From Bacteroidota bacterium (GTDB lineage: Bacteria > Bacteroidota > Bacteroidia > Flavobacteriales > Flavobacteriaceae): 64,000 bases of DNA. Below, in pieces: positions 17,213 to 26,182 of this stretch. Position 1 is the first letter of the stretch; the number at the start of each line of letters is the position of its first letter. A program made the position numbers and the translations under genes. The notes under the pieces are model-generated. The model had not been told where the DNA came from, did not search any database, and was given only the letters and a program-made list of their open reading frames with translations. Location: positions 1 through 64,000 of the forward strand of contig JAEXIT010000010.1 of the NCBI GenBank assembly GCA_023446155.1. Direction: 5' to 3'.

Positions 17213-18367
17213 ATGGAAATAAATAAAGTACACTCTGATTTAAAGGAAATTTATAAAGACAAAGAAATCAGTAAAAAATTCTATCTTGAATTTGATGTCG
17301 AAGACCAAAAAGCAAAACTCATACAGCTTTTAAAAAAAGGATATTGGTCGGTAATGCCTTTTGGTTTTTATGGCTATAAGGGAAATGATATTTTAGCCTT
17401 TCAGTTAATCCCTGGCAAAGCAATACTTCAGGAATCTCCAATTGTATCTTTTGATAAAGTATATCAGGAATGTTTTACATTCGCTCCCAATATAAAAGCA
17501 ACGATTCCTATGTCTAACTTGAAGCTTATGACAAAGTTGGTGCTGGTACAGGAGCTTCAGAAGCAAATAGAGGATGCCATAGTATTATCCCAGCCATTCT
17601 TTGATTATTTCGGAGGTGGTGATCTGGAATTTTTAAAACAGTTTTTACTGTCGGAATCTAATCAGAAACGTTTTGAAAATGCTCCTGAATATAAGGAAGA
17701 TTTTTATAAAGAATTCTGGAGTCATTATTACAATACTTCTGAAAATTCTGAAGCTTTTGAATTATTTGATCAACTGGTAGAAGATGGTATTTATTTACCC
17801 GAATACAACGATACCAATAAGGATTACGGGCTTTGGAATAATTATATAGGAAATGTACTTGCTAAGAGAGCTTATTCGAACATTACAATAGAGGACAAAG
17901 ATAAATGGAAACATTATTGGCGTTGTGCTCAATTACCTCATGGTTTTGATTGTGATGATAACAGTTTTGAGGAATATACGATTCATGTTGGTCATTCAGA
18001 TTCCTTACTGGATTCTATAGCAGATGCATTTAATTCAGAGCGGGAAAGTAAATATAAAATGTTTCCTAAAGAAGTACAAAAACACCCTCTTTTTGAAGCT
18101 ACGGAAGCTATCAGGAAAATAAGAGGTTATACAGGTGATCTTCACATCAAAGCTGCTGTAATATTGGCAGAAGAATATAATGATCCAATTGGATGCTGGA
18201 ATGCTTTACTAAGCGCGAGTTATTGGGCAGGAAAAAGAGGAGATCTGGATAAAGTAGAAATGTGTTGGGGATTAGCTATTGATCTTTCCAGAACACAGGG
18301 CTGGACTGAAATTCATAATATTTTATCCGAACAAATGGAGTTTTATAATCATTATAAAGATAAATAA
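17213..18367 (+). CDS. Uncharacterised cytosolic protein in immunity-like cassette
   Basis: A 384-residue soluble protein with no recognised domain. The N-terminal 110 residues look like a small alpha/beta domain containing GYWSVMPFGFYGYKGND. The rest is helical and acidic, ending in repeats resembling degenerate TPR helices (HIKAAVILAEEYNDPIGCWN, AGKRGDLDKVEMCWGLAIDL). It begins 8 bases after the preceding stop and its stop overlaps the next ATG by one base (TAATG), so the three genes form an operon. Function is unknown. Confidence 0.6.
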   Translation: MEINKVHSDLKEIYKDKEISKKFYLEFDVEDQKAKLIQLLKKGYWSVMPFGFYGYKGNDILAFQLIPGKAILQESPIVSFDKVYQECFTFAPNIKATIPMSNLKLMTKLVLVQELQKQIEDAIVLSQPFFDYFGGGDLEFLKQFLLSESNQKRFENAPEYKEDFYKEFWSHYYNTSENSEAFELFDQLVEDGIYLPEYNDTNKDYGLWNNYIGNVLAKRAYSNITIEDKDKWKHYWRCAQLPHGFDCDDNSFEEYTIHVGHSDSLLDSIADAFNSERESKYKMFPKEVQKHPLFEATEAIRKIRGYTGDLHIKAAVILAEEYNDPIGCWNALLSASYWAGKRGDLDKVEMCWGLAIDLSRTQGWTEIHNILSEQMEFYNHYKDK

Positions 18368-18924
18368 TGGAAAAAATCAAAACATTTATAGCTATTGTTT
18401 TTGAAAAAGAACAAATTGCAATTCATTTACAAAGGAACAAAGATGATATTAAAAAATATAATGAATTTGTAGAAAAAGAGCTGAACATTTACTGTGAAGA
18501 TTCGTATGATGCTGAAGGCAAAAAAGTAGCATTTAATATTAAAGGTACAATAATATCTCCATTTTCGGATCGTTTTTACGAGCAGTCCAAAAAGAGTTCT
18601 TACCCAGTCCCGCGTTATTTATTTAAAATCAGCGAATATACCTCTGAAAAATATGGCACCGTTTGGGCCTGTTACGTTTCTTTTTCAAACCCAAGTGAAT
18701 CAAATAAAAAAATAGCAGAGTGTTTTTTAGTAGCTTCAATTAATGACGAATTAAAAATTGTTTCTGATTTTATAGTGCGTTCAGATGCTAAAAAATGGGA
18801 ACACGTAGGCGGTGATGAAGATAAAAGCTTGCGCTTGCATAATTTGGATAAACCGGTAAAAGTAGAACGTTATTTAGAGCCAACGGATGAATGGAGCTTA
18901 GAAGAGTATTTAAAAGATAAATAA
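18367..18924 (+). CDS. Uncharacterised small protein in immunity-like cassette
   Basis: A 185-residue soluble alpha/beta protein starting MEKIKTFIAIVFEKEQ, with a beta-rich centre (YLFKISEYTSEKYGTVWACY) and an acidic tail EEYLKDK. No family is recognised. The gene is coupled to the preceding one by TAATG. Its position among fast-evolving AT-rich genes suggests a conflict-related or immunity role, which is inference only. Confidence 0.55.
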   Translation: MEKIKTFIAIVFEKEQIAIHLQRNKDDIKKYNEFVEKELNIYCEDSYDAEGKKVAFNIKGTIISPFSDRFYEQSKKSSYPVPRYLFKISEYTSEKYGTVWACYVSFSNPSESNKKIAECFLVASINDELKIVSDFIVRSDAKKWEHVGGDEDKSLRLHNLDKPVKVERYLEPTDEWSLEEYLKDK

Positions 18925-19009
18925 TATTCAATTTTTGAATATAGATAGTTGTTGAAAAATTAAAAAAAGAATAGGAGTAACGTAACATTAACCACAGTAA
19001 TAAAATAAT

Positions 19010-19669
19010 ATGGGCTATACATTTTTTTTTGATGATTATTTAGACGATTTATTATTAAAAGCAAAAAAAGAAAAGAAAATTAAAGATTTTAAAACATGGA
19101 ATCACCTTCCTATGGAAATCGAATCAGAAAGCTTAAATAAATTAGATGCTGTTCATCAAGGAATTAAAGAGTACTATGAAAAAAGAAGTGATGGGTTTGA
19201 ATTAGAATGGTGGTCTAATAAAGAAAAAAGCCTGGGAGGCAGGATGAATTTAGCAGAAACGGAATATTTATTCGCAGATATGAAAGCATATTATGATGAA
19301 GAAATATTGTCTGTACATGGAGAAGACCTTCAATATTTTCAACCTTTTGATTATTGTTCAAATGAAAGTCGATGTGGTTTTATCATTAGACCGGATAGTA
19401 TCGAAAAGTCTATGTATTATAAAAGCATTGATGACTATGAATTAGATTATCTAGATTTAGATTATTATGGTTATACGCAAATGGCAATAGAAGCACGTGT
19501 GTTTTATGATTGGCAAGTCGTACTATTATACTATATGAATGGAGTAGGTATTGGTTCGGTAGAAACAGAAACTTTTAAAACCGAAATGCCAAAAATATTC
19601 CCGGATTGGACTTGGGAAAATTTCATTGCCAAGTTTGAGAGTTTGCGTCTTTCTAATAAAAACAAGTAA
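19010..19669 (+). CDS. Immunity-like protein, apparent paralogue of the 16374 product
   Basis: A 219-residue acidic soluble protein. Its C-terminal half contains DYYGYTQMAIEARVFYDWQ followed by MPKIFPDWTWENFIAKFESL, matching the order of motifs in the 276-residue protein at 16374. The N-terminal halves differ. This pattern suggests duplication and divergence within one cassette. No domain name can be given with confidence. A hairpin terminator follows at 19763. Confidence 0.6.
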   Translation: MGYTFFFDDYLDDLLLKAKKEKKIKDFKTWNHLPMEIESESLNKLDAVHQGIKEYYEKRSDGFELEWWSNKEKSLGGRMNLAETEYLFADMKAYYDEEILSVHGEDLQYFQPFDYCSNESRCGFIIRPDSIEKSMYYKSIDDYELDYLDLDYYGYTQMAIEARVFYDWQVVLLYYMNGVGIGSVETETFKTEMPKIFPDWTWENFIAKFESLRLSNKNK

Positions 19670-19762
19670 AGTTTTTCAAAAAACTACAAAGAAGAACTTC
19701 TATTAGGAGTTTTGCTAATTATCTTTTATGCAATATAATAGCCTGAGTAATTATAATTTAAA

Positions 19763-19786
19763 AAGGACCGTGTTATCACGGTCCTT
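19763..19786. terminator. Hairpin terminator between convergent genes
   Basis: AAGGACCGTG and CACGGTCCTT form a perfect 10-bp stem with loop TTAT. The minus strand has a better T run (TTTT) downstream, so it mainly serves the minus-strand gene at 19829, and perhaps both directions. Confidence 0.75.
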
Positions 19787-19828
19787 ATAATTTATTAATG
19801 TAAAGCAAAAAGCTTTCGTTTGTTTACG

Positions 19829-20224
19829 TTAATCCAGTTCCAATAATTGCACCTGACTTTTCAGGCGCTCGATCAGCACATTCATCATTCTTTTGTTTAA
19901 GTTCGAGGAGTTTTTAATGTATTCCTGGTATTCGTCCACTGTAAAAAGGCCGATGATCATTCCTTTTAATGAATTCCGGAATTTGATATCCCGTTGGATA
20001 ACATTCTCGATATAGGCCATCTTTTTTTCGGGTGTGAGCGAAAAGAAAACATTTTTCTGTTTTACCGCATAATTCAGGAAAACCTGAATGAAAAGTTCGT
20101 TTTGCAGTCGTAAGATCGGACGCAGGATTTTGTTTTGAAAAATTTCTTCGGATGAAGATTGATCCGAGATCATTCCCAAGGCTTCGCCTCTGAGATCGAT
20201 CAAAAAGGTATCGCGATTTTCCAT
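19829..20224 (-). CDS. Conserved hypothetical protein
   Basis: A 131-residue, predicted all-helical cytosolic protein: MENRDTFLIDLRGEALGMI, a long helix RPILRLQNELFIQVFLN, then FRNSLKGMIIGLFTVDEY and a C-terminal helix. It has no catalytic motif or signal peptide. Similar proteins occur across flavobacteria and are sometimes labelled glyoxalase, a label I cannot support from the sequence. It is read from the same strand as OmpA but separated by a terminator. Confidence 0.7.
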   Translation of the reverse strand: MENRDTFLIDLRGEALGMISDQSSSEEIFQNKILRPILRLQNELFIQVFLNYAVKQKNVFFSLTPEKKMAYIENVIQRDIKFRNSLKGMIIGLFTVDEYQEYIKNSSNLNKRMMNVLIERLKSQVQLLELD

Positions 20225-20246
20225 TTTTATTTTAAAGTTATAAAAA

Positions 20247-20270
20247 AACCGCTGTAGGATTACAGCGGTT
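20247..20270 (-). terminator. Terminator downstream of the OmpA gene
   Basis: AACCGCTGTA and TACAGCGGTT form a 10-bp stem with a 4-base loop, and the minus strand continues with seven T residues. It lies just beyond the OmpA stop codon. Confidence 0.85.
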
Positions 20271-20300
20271 CTTTATAAGTTATGAATAAGATATTGTTAA

Positions 20301-21542
20301 TTACTTGATCTTAAAAGTAACTCTTCTTACCAGTTGTCGTGCGGCTTTCGAATCTTTTGCCACCGAACTATCCACACCGTTTCCGATAATGTTTAATCGG
20401 GATGCCTCAATTCCGGCTTTAACCAAAGTATTTTTTACGTTTTCAGCACGTTTCTGAGATAAGTTTTTGTTATAATTGGTATCTCCGATTTCGTCAGCAT
20501 AACCCACTACATCTGCTTTTGCATCCGGATGTGCTTTTAGATATTTCACTAAGAAATCCATTCCACTAACCGAATTCGACGCTGGTTGCGACTGGTTAAA
20601 ATCGAAATATACATTCACATATCCTTGATTGATCATTTCTTTCAACGTTTCACCGTTTAGAGAGGATCCTTTACTGCTTGCACCATAGTTGCGCTCTAAA
20701 TAGCTTTCCAATTCATCCGGAATTCCATTTTTGTTTCTGTCCACAGCACGTCCTTTAGTATCAACGGCTACACCTGGAATGGTATTGGCTTCCGCATCCA
20801 GATAATCCGGCACACCATCTTTGTCTGAATCGTTCATTAAGGTTTCCAAATCACCAATTCGTTTTTCCAATTCCTCTAAACGATCCACTTTTTCTTCTGC
20901 ATAAAACCAGTCGGCATGTCTTTCGTTTTTACCTAAATAAATCGATAAACCAACTGTTGCGTTATATAAAGTTCCATTAAAACCTCTGTCTTCCGGAGCA
21001 ATCGCACCATCGAAGGTATTGTTTTGACGTACATTGTTGATCATCGAAAAATCGGCATTTAAAGCAACACGTTCCGATAATTTAATTTGTCCGGTAAGAC
21101 CAATAATATGGTTTAACATATGGTCGACTCCTTCAAAACGGTCGTTTTTCATAAAAGCATATCCGATACCGGTATGTGCCTGAAAGTTTAAGTGTTGTGT
21201 CCACTCTTCAAAATTAAGCACACGTCCCAAGTTGACCACACCTTGTACCGTAGTTCTATAATACTGTCCGTCGAAAGGAGCACTTTTAGAATCATTGTCA
21301 AACTGATCGTACCCTAGATCAACTTTCAAACCGAACTTGGTGTTAAACATATAACGTACACCTAAATCGGCATGAAAAAGATTGTAGTTTTTTGCATAAT
21401 AACCAGTCGTAAATGGAGCAATAGGCTTACTAAATCCTCCATTGATGTCGATCGACCATTTGTTAAAGACTGGTTTTTCCTGAGCCATAGCCGTTCCGAA
21501 AGCCAGTACCGTTACAAATAAGGGAAGCATAATTTTTTTCAT
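20301..21542 (-). CDS. OmpA-family outer-membrane porin-like protein
   Basis: A 413-residue outer-membrane protein. A signal peptide (MKKIMLPLFVTVLAFGTAMA) precedes an eight-stranded beta-barrel (about 20-205). A short thrombospondin-3-like acidic linker follows (DSDKDGVPDYLD and DRNKNGIPDEL), then a C-terminal peptidoglycan-binding OmpA domain with VVGYADEIGDTNYNKNLSQK. The start at 21542 is chosen over the in-frame upstream start at 21578 because it gives a clean signal peptide. It anchors the outer membrane to peptidoglycan. A TATCTTTG -7 element lies on the minus strand at 21610-21603. Confidence 0.93.
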   Translation of the reverse strand: MKKIMLPLFVTVLAFGTAMAQEKPVFNKWSIDINGGFSKPIAPFTTGYYAKNYNLFHADLGVRYMFNTKFGLKVDLGYDQFDNDSKSAPFDGQYYRTTVQGVVNLGRVLNFEEWTQHLNFQAHTGIGYAFMKNDRFEGVDHMLNHIIGLTGQIKLSERVALNADFSMINNVRQNNTFDGAIAPEDRGFNGTLYNATVGLSIYLGKNERHADWFYAEEKVDRLEELEKRIGDLETLMNDSDKDGVPDYLDAEANTIPGVAVDTKGRAVDRNKNGIPDELESYLERNYGASSKGSSLNGETLKEMINQGYVNVYFDFNQSQPASNSVSGMDFLVKYLKAHPDAKADVVGYADEIGDTNYNKNLSQKRAENVKNTLVKAGIEASRLNIIGNGVDSSVAKDSKAARQLVRRVTFKIK

Positions 21543-21602
21543 ATTCGCTTTACTTTTTTTTAATTCCAACAGTAGCATGTTGGCTTATTTATTTTGATTG
21601 GG

Positions 21603-21610
21603 CAAAGATA
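21603..21610 (-). promoter_or_regulatory. Candidate -7 element for the OmpA gene
   Basis: On the minus strand this reads TATCTTTG, a match to TAnnTTTG, about 60 bases before the chosen start. No -33 box with standard spacing was found. Confidence 0.45.
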
Positions 21611-21792
21611 ATGAGAATAGGACATGACTAAAGTAACAATTAATTAACTTTGTTGCGATAATTAAGGCTTTTGGCTTATTAATCTTTAAGAAAAAGATTG
21701 TTTTTTTAAGAACTTTCATTTAAGTATGCGTTAAAGTTGCATATTTATGACAAAAAAATACTTAAAATTTCGAGATACATAATTCGTACTTT

Positions 21793-22212
21793 ATGAGAAA
21801 ATCTAACATTTTTTTAACCGTTGACGCGGTCATTGTCAAAAAAACGCTTTCCAACTATAGTATGCTTCTAATAAAACGGGCTAACGAGCCCTTTAAAGAC
21901 GATTGGGCGTTACCGGGAGGTTTTGTCGATCAGAATGAAGACTTGATAGATGCCGCCATACGGGAACTTTTTGAAGAAACCACCATAAAAATCGATCACT
22001 TAGAGCAAATTGGAGCCTTTGGAAAGCCCTTTCGCGATCCGAGACATCATACCGTTTCGGTGGCCTATTTTGGAATCGTTCCTGAGAATACAACAGCAAT
22101 AGCAGCCGATGATGCAAAAGAAGCCACCTGGTTTCCGATAAAAGAGCTCCCTAAATTAGCATTTGACCACCAAGAAATAGTAACTTTGGCGCTGCAAAAA
22201 TTTATATTATGA
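21793..22212 (+). CDS. Nudix hydrolase
   Basis: A 139-residue single-domain Nudix enzyme. The Nudix box starts at GGFVDQNEDLIDAA and continues IRELFEETTI; the usual Gly near its end is replaced by Thr. It hydrolyses a nucleoside diphosphate linked to another moiety. The specificity is not evident. It lacks the C-terminal winged helix of NrtR regulators. Its stop overlaps the start of the thioesterase gene by 4 bases. Confidence 0.9.
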   Translation: MRKSNIFLTVDAVIVKKTLSNYSMLLIKRANEPFKDDWALPGGFVDQNEDLIDAAIRELFEETTIKIDHLEQIGAFGKPFRDPRHHTVSVAYFGIVPENTTAIAADDAKEATWFPIKELPKLAFDHQEIVTLALQKFIL

Positions 22213-22580
22213 TTTATCAGACAAGAAAATGGGTTAAGCCGGAAGACCTGAATGCAAATGGTACACTTTTCGGAGGAAAATTATTATCCTGGATTGACGA
22301 AGAAGCGGCATTATTTGCCATTATTCAATTGAAAAACAACAAGATCGTTACCAAATTTATGTCGGAAATCAACTTTATGAGTTCCGCGAGACAGGGCGAT
22401 ATTATTGAAATCGGAATTGACCTTGTAAAATTTGGGCGTACTTCAATCGTTATGAAATGTGAAGTTCGCAATGTAATGACCAAAGATGTGATTATTACTG
22501 TTGAAGCCATTACGATGGTAAATCTGGACAGTTTTGGTCGTCCGGCCTCACACGGTAAAACAGAAGTAGAGATTATATAA
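22209..22580 (+). CDS. Hotdog-fold acyl-CoA thioesterase (YciA-like)
   Basis: A 123-residue hotdog protein. The family signature NANGTLFGGKLLSWIDEEAA is at residues about 16-35 and MSEINFMSSARQGDIIEIG follows, as in YciA/BACH-type thioesterases that cleave acyl-CoA. It is translationally coupled to the Nudix gene (ATGA overlap). The pairing may reflect CoA-ester or nucleotide clean-up, but no shared substrate can be stated. Confidence 0.88.
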   Translation: MIYQTRKWVKPEDLNANGTLFGGKLLSWIDEEAALFAIIQLKNNKIVTKFMSEINFMSSARQGDIIEIGIDLVKFGRTSIVMKCEVRNVMTKDVIITVEAITMVNLDSFGRPASHGKTEVEII

Positions 22581-22589
22581 TAATAGAGC

Positions 22590-22627
22590 ACCTATTCCGG
22601 CCGTACAGAAAGTCAGTCGGAATAGGT
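22590..22627. terminator. Inverted repeat between convergent genes
   Basis: ACCTATTCCG (22590-22599) and CGGAATAGGT (22618-22627) form a 10-bp stem with an 18-base loop, between two convergent stop codons. There is no T run on either side, so termination may be weak or factor-assisted. Confidence 0.5.
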
Positions 22628-22629
22628 AC

Positions 22630-23043
22630 TTATTCGGTTAAACGATTTGTTTTTTCGGGACTTAATTTAGAACGCAATTTTTTTAAAATCATAAACGTAT
22701 AGTAGATTATAAAAACTGCCAAAGCAATTACAAGTCCGTTGACAAACAGATGGTTAAAAAAAAACGGCCCTGTTTTATAGAAGTAAAACAGCATGGTAAT
22801 TCCCAAATATTCCAATAAAATGACCGGTACGGCATAGAACAACAGTTTCTGTTCCTTTGAAATCGTACTTCTTTTTATGATACGGTCAAAAAAGACAGGG
22901 CATAGGCTCAGATTTAAAAAAACAAACACCACTTTTATACCGGGATATTTAAAATCACTCGCATTGGAATGCATAAAAAAAACACAACTTATCAGAAATG
23001 ATAAGACCAATAGGAGTATGTAAACCGATTTCTTCATTAGCAT
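22630..23043 (-). CDS. Small four-span membrane protein, unknown function
   Basis: A 137-residue protein with four hydrophobic segments (about 7-25, 36-52, 65-85 and 95-118) and a basic C-terminal tail KKLRSKLSPEKTN. No family motif is recognised; size and topology resemble small flavobacterial membrane proteins of unknown role. It stands alone between two convergent or unlinked genes. Confidence 0.65.
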   Translation of the reverse strand: MLMKKSVYILLLVLSFLISCVFFMHSNASDFKYPGIKVVFVFLNLSLCPVFFDRIIKRSTISKEQKLLFYAVPVILLEYLGITMLFYFYKTGPFFFNHLFVNGLVIALAVFIIYYTFMILKKLRSKLSPEKTNRLTE

Positions 23044-23177
23044 CCCGCTGCTGTTTTATTTCATAACTATTTAAGTAATATTAAATATACATTTTATTTG
23101 CTCTAATCCCACAATACTTTTCATTTTATCGTATTTACATCTCATTTTTGATATTTAAAGTACATTTTGCACCAAAA

Positions 23178-23204
23178 AATAAGGGATACTAAAGTACCCC
23201 TTAT
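23178..23204 (-). terminator. Terminator downstream of the MscS gene
   Basis: On the minus strand AAGGGGTACT and AGTATCCCTT pair with one G-U around a two-base loop, and the stem is followed by six T residues. Confidence 0.8.
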
Positions 23205-23225
23205 GATTTTTTATCTTGTCTCGAA

Positions 23226-24479
23226 TTATTCTTCAGAATAGTCTTTACGATTGCTATTAGACGGTAATTCAAAAATTTCCAGATCGAAATAATTTACCGC
23301 AGCAATAATATGATCGAAGATATCGGCCATAATATGTTCGTAATTGATCCAGCGCTTGTCCGAAACAAAGGCATAGATTTCAATTGGAATTCCTTTATCC
23401 GTAGGTTGTAAATGCCGAACCATCAGATTCATCTCTTTATTAATTCCGGCATGACTTTCCAGATAACTGGTCAGGTATTTTCGAAACAACCCTAAATTGG
23501 TCAGATTCCGACCGTTTATGGCTAGTTCTTTATTAATACTGTTATTCGTATTGAATTTTTCGATATCCGACTGACGGTGTTCGATATAGGACGTGATCAA
23601 TTGAATTTTCTTAAAACGATCGATCTCACTCGGATGAATAAACCGGACACTATTTTCTTTGATCAGAATATGTCGTTTGATACGCCTCCCGTTGGAATTT
23701 TGCATCCCACGCCAGTTTCGGAACGAATCCGAAATCAAACTATAGGTCGGTACGGTAGTCGTGGTATTATCGAAGTTTTTCACTTTAACCGTCGCCAGAT
23801 TGATTTCGATTACATCACCATCGGCGCCAAATTTATCGATCGTAATCCAGTCACCAATTCGAACGGTATCATTAACCGTAACCTGAATACTGGCCACCAA
23901 TCCTAAAATTGTATCCTTAAAAATCAAGATGATAATTGCCGAAATGGCCCCAAAAGTCCCCAAAAGGGTTTTAAAATTCGTATCAAATAAGATCAAAACC
24001 AAATAGGTGATGGCATAAACCCAGAGAATGATCATGATCACCTGCGTATAACTGTCGATCGGTTTATCGCTAAATTTGGGCTTCTCCTTTAAATAATCCT
24101 TAAGGGAATTAAAAATACTTCGGATAATCCACAGCGACAGGAAAACCATATAGACTTTGACACTTTTTCCAAAAAAACTTTCCCAATAGACAAAATTTTT
24201 CAGAATTACCGGTACTACCTTACTGATAAAATAGAGTGGGACCAGGTGGGCTACATATTTCGCCGTTTTATTGGCTACCAGGAAATCGTCGAAACTCGAT
24301 TTTGTTTTTTCGGCTACGATAGCCAATATGATAATCAGTATTTTTTTAAAAATATAATCTAAAATATAAGCGATAACAATCAGGATTACAATATTGATCG
24401 CCAGGTTCAGATACGAAGCCCAAGTATCACTGAAATCCATGTTTTTCAGAATTTTATATGCCCAATTAAAGATTTTCAT
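23226..24479 (-). CDS. MscS-family mechanosensitive channel (YbdG-like)
   Basis: A 417-residue membrane protein. About four or five N-terminal membrane segments lead into the pore helix GTFGAISAIIILIFKDTILG and a cytosolic MscS beta domain with VRIGDWITIDKFGADGDVIE and TVPTYSLISDSFRNW. A C-terminal alpha/beta domain follows. The length and long N-terminus fit the YbdG-type branch. It likely opens under osmotic down-shock. It lies 9 bases downstream of the DUF3817 gene, so both may be one transcript. Confidence 0.92.
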   Translation of the reverse strand: MKIFNWAYKILKNMDFSDTWASYLNLAINIVILIVIAYILDYIFKKILIIILAIVAEKTKSSFDDFLVANKTAKYVAHLVPLYFISKVVPVILKNFVYWESFFGKSVKVYMVFLSLWIIRSIFNSLKDYLKEKPKFSDKPIDSYTQVIMIILWVYAITYLVLILFDTNFKTLLGTFGAISAIIILIFKDTILGLVASIQVTVNDTVRIGDWITIDKFGADGDVIEINLATVKVKNFDNTTTTVPTYSLISDSFRNWRGMQNSNGRRIKRHILIKENSVRFIHPSEIDRFKKIQLITSYIEHRQSDIEKFNTNNSINKELAINGRNLTNLGLFRKYLTSYLESHAGINKEMNLMVRHLQPTDKGIPIEIYAFVSDKRWINYEHIMADIFDHIIAAVNYFDLEIFELPSNSNRKDYSEE

Positions 24480-24488
24480 ATTCTAAAA

Positions 24489-24758
24489 TTACAGAATTTT
24501 TTTCTCAACATAAAACGTTCCGAACGGAATTACCGACGCCACACAAACAATAAGGAATTTTTTTAGCGACCAGTTTTCTTCCATTTTAAGCATACTCGCC
24601 AAAACGATATACCCGATAAACAATAATCCGTGAGCCATTCCGACCATACGAACCATTTCCGGTTTGTCGTACATGTATTTTAAAGGCATGGCTACAAATA
24701 AAAGCAACAGGAGGGAGATCCCTTCCAAAAAGGCAATGATTTTAAAGAAACGCAACAT
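24489..24758 (-). CDS. DUF3817-family small membrane protein
   Basis: An 89-residue protein with three membrane segments and the family pattern FKIIAFLEGISLLLLLFVAM, then VRMVGMAHGLLFIGYI and PFGTFYVEKKI. Proteins of this family are sometimes annotated as MmpL-associated membrane proteins; their function is unknown. The stop is 9 bases before the MscS start. Confidence 0.82.
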   Translation of the reverse strand: MLRFFKIIAFLEGISLLLLLFVAMPLKYMYDKPEMVRMVGMAHGLLFIGYIVLASMLKMEENWSLKKFLIVCVASVIPFGTFYVEKKIL

Positions 24759-24882
24759 TATTTAGTTATTAAAAGGTTGATAATGAGTTATAAAAAAACC
24801 GGGCGTAACTCCGGGTTTTGTTGCGCCAAATGTATAACAGAAAAGCAGAAAATTCGTTAATAATTCACTAAAAGATATAAAA

Positions 24883-24910
24883 AAAACTGTACTATTTGGA
24901 GTACAGTTTT
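24883..24910 (-). terminator. Terminator downstream of the 24937 gene
   Basis: AAAACTGTAC and GTACAGTTTT form a perfect 10-bp stem with an 8-base loop, and the minus strand continues into a run of T residues. A weaker CCGG-centred hairpin at about 24794-24818 lies further downstream. Confidence 0.8.
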
Positions 24911-24936
24911 ATAGTATGTAAAATAGGATTCTCTTC

Positions 24937-25308
24937 TTAAAAAGCCAAAAACGCTTTGTTGTATTCTCTTAAATCGGAGATGTTGTTTTTGTTTTTTAGA
25001 TCTGAAAACAATGAAATAAGATATTCCAAGCTTTCAATATCGGTTTCTTCCGGGCGTACCATTTCTGCTTCGTTTTCTTCTGAATCTTCTAGTGGCTCAT
25101 CGTCCGGAATTGCAATTAAAAAGGCATTGTTTTCTTCAATATGTTCGTACGTTAAACGTATTGCTTTAACCAAAACAGGATTTTGTTCGTCTAAAGCTAA
25201 TTCGCGTAATTTTTTTAAATCTCCAATTAATGTCTCGGCATCAAATCCGGTTTTGAACAGGTCAAGTTGGATTTTATTAATTAATTTTTGTGCAGTTGGA
25301 TTTTCCAC
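24937..25308 (-). CDS. Conserved hypothetical acidic protein
   Basis: A 123-residue cytosolic helical protein. It has MENPTAQKLINKIQLDLFKT at the start, a central helix VKAIRLTYEHIEEN, an acidic low-complexity linker EPLEDSEENEAEM and a helical end. No catalytic motif. Comparable proteins are common in flavobacteria, without function. A TATTTTTG -7-like element lies on the minus strand at 25359-25352, with a TTTTG 23 bases further upstream. Confidence 0.65.
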   Translation of the reverse strand: MENPTAQKLINKIQLDLFKTGFDAETLIGDLKKLRELALDEQNPVLVKAIRLTYEHIEENNAFLIAIPDDEPLEDSEENEAEMVRPEETDIESLEYLISLFSDLKNKNNISDLREYNKAFLAF

Positions 25309-25528
25309 AGTACTATCAGTTGAATTTTAGGTTGCAATTTTTATAGGTATGCAAAAATAAGGTTTTATATTTTTTTTACTAACAAAATCTGATATTTTTT
25401 CTGTCTTTTCTGGGGAATCATACTAATGAAGATTTTTTTGATTAAACTCAGGTAAGAATATATTACAGTTGACTCTCAGGTTGGAATCACAACAGTCCTT
25501 CAAAAAAAACTATTTAATACAGTGCCTT

Positions 25529-26182
25529 TTAGTGATTAATTATTTTGGTAATCCATTCGTTAAATCTTGGCGATTTTTCCCTTATCCTATTAATCCCAAT
25601 AGCTTCTGCAAAATAATGCCCATATAATGGTTTATTATAACCTTTGATAATTCTCTTAAGCCTATGACTTGGAGATGTTTCTTTGCTATTATTTATCATT
25701 TCTGGATTATCATAATCTTCAAATGTTTTTTGAAGCTCGGTTAAACCTACAAGTTCAGCCTTTGGTACTTGTTCGTGAAAAATCTGAATATCATTAAAAA
25801 GTAACCCTTCAAATTCATGCAATTGTAAGTATGGAATATATCTATGTCTAATAGATTCTGTAATACTCGTTTTCATCGCATTTTCTAAGAAATCCATTCT
25901 CCTATTTTTGTCAGCTATTCTTTCTGCTTCATTCCAATTAGGAAAACTATATTTTTGATATAACCCATAATAATCAATGAAAGTAGTAACAACAACATTT
26001 GGTTCTTGCAAATGTGTTTCAATTTCCCTTTTTAAGATATCCCACTTTACAATACCCCCCATTGTTTTTTTAATCAATGGAGCTTGAATGTGGATGTCAT
26101 GATGAATTAAATGAGGAGCTAAGACATTCTGACAAAATTCTCTTTCCGTTTCCCCTTCACATATAATTATTACTCTTTTCAT
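25529..26182 (-). CDS. DUF4276 (TOPRIM-like) family protein, partner of AAA ATPase
   Basis: A 217-residue cytosolic protein starting KRVIIICEGETEREFCQ, with the first acidic residue of a TOPRIM-like fold, followed by TTFIDYYGLYQKY (second acidic cluster) and LQLHEFEGLLF. This matches the DUF4276 family. Members are usually encoded beside OLD-like ATPases, and are suspected nucleases by analogy with TOPRIM domains of OLD, GajA and AriB. Its ATG overlaps the stop of the ATPase gene by 4 bases. Catalysis is inferred, not shown. Confidence 0.82.
   Translation of the reverse strand: MKRVIIICEGETEREFCQNVLAPHLIHHDIHIQAPLIKKTMGGIVKWDILKREIETHLQEPNVVVTTFIDYYGLYQKYSFPNWNEAERIADKNRRMDFLENAMKTSITESIRHRYIPYLQLHEFEGLLFNDIQIFHEQVPKAELVGLTELQKTFEDYDNPEMINNSKETSPSHRLKRIIKGYNKPLYGHYFAEAIGINRIREKSPRFNEWITKIINH

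Noticed and set aside
24956..25330. 124-residue plus-strand frame opposite the acidic hypothetical gene
   Set aside because: Ser-rich translation typical of an antisense shadow; the minus-strand gene has a promoter-like element and a terminator.
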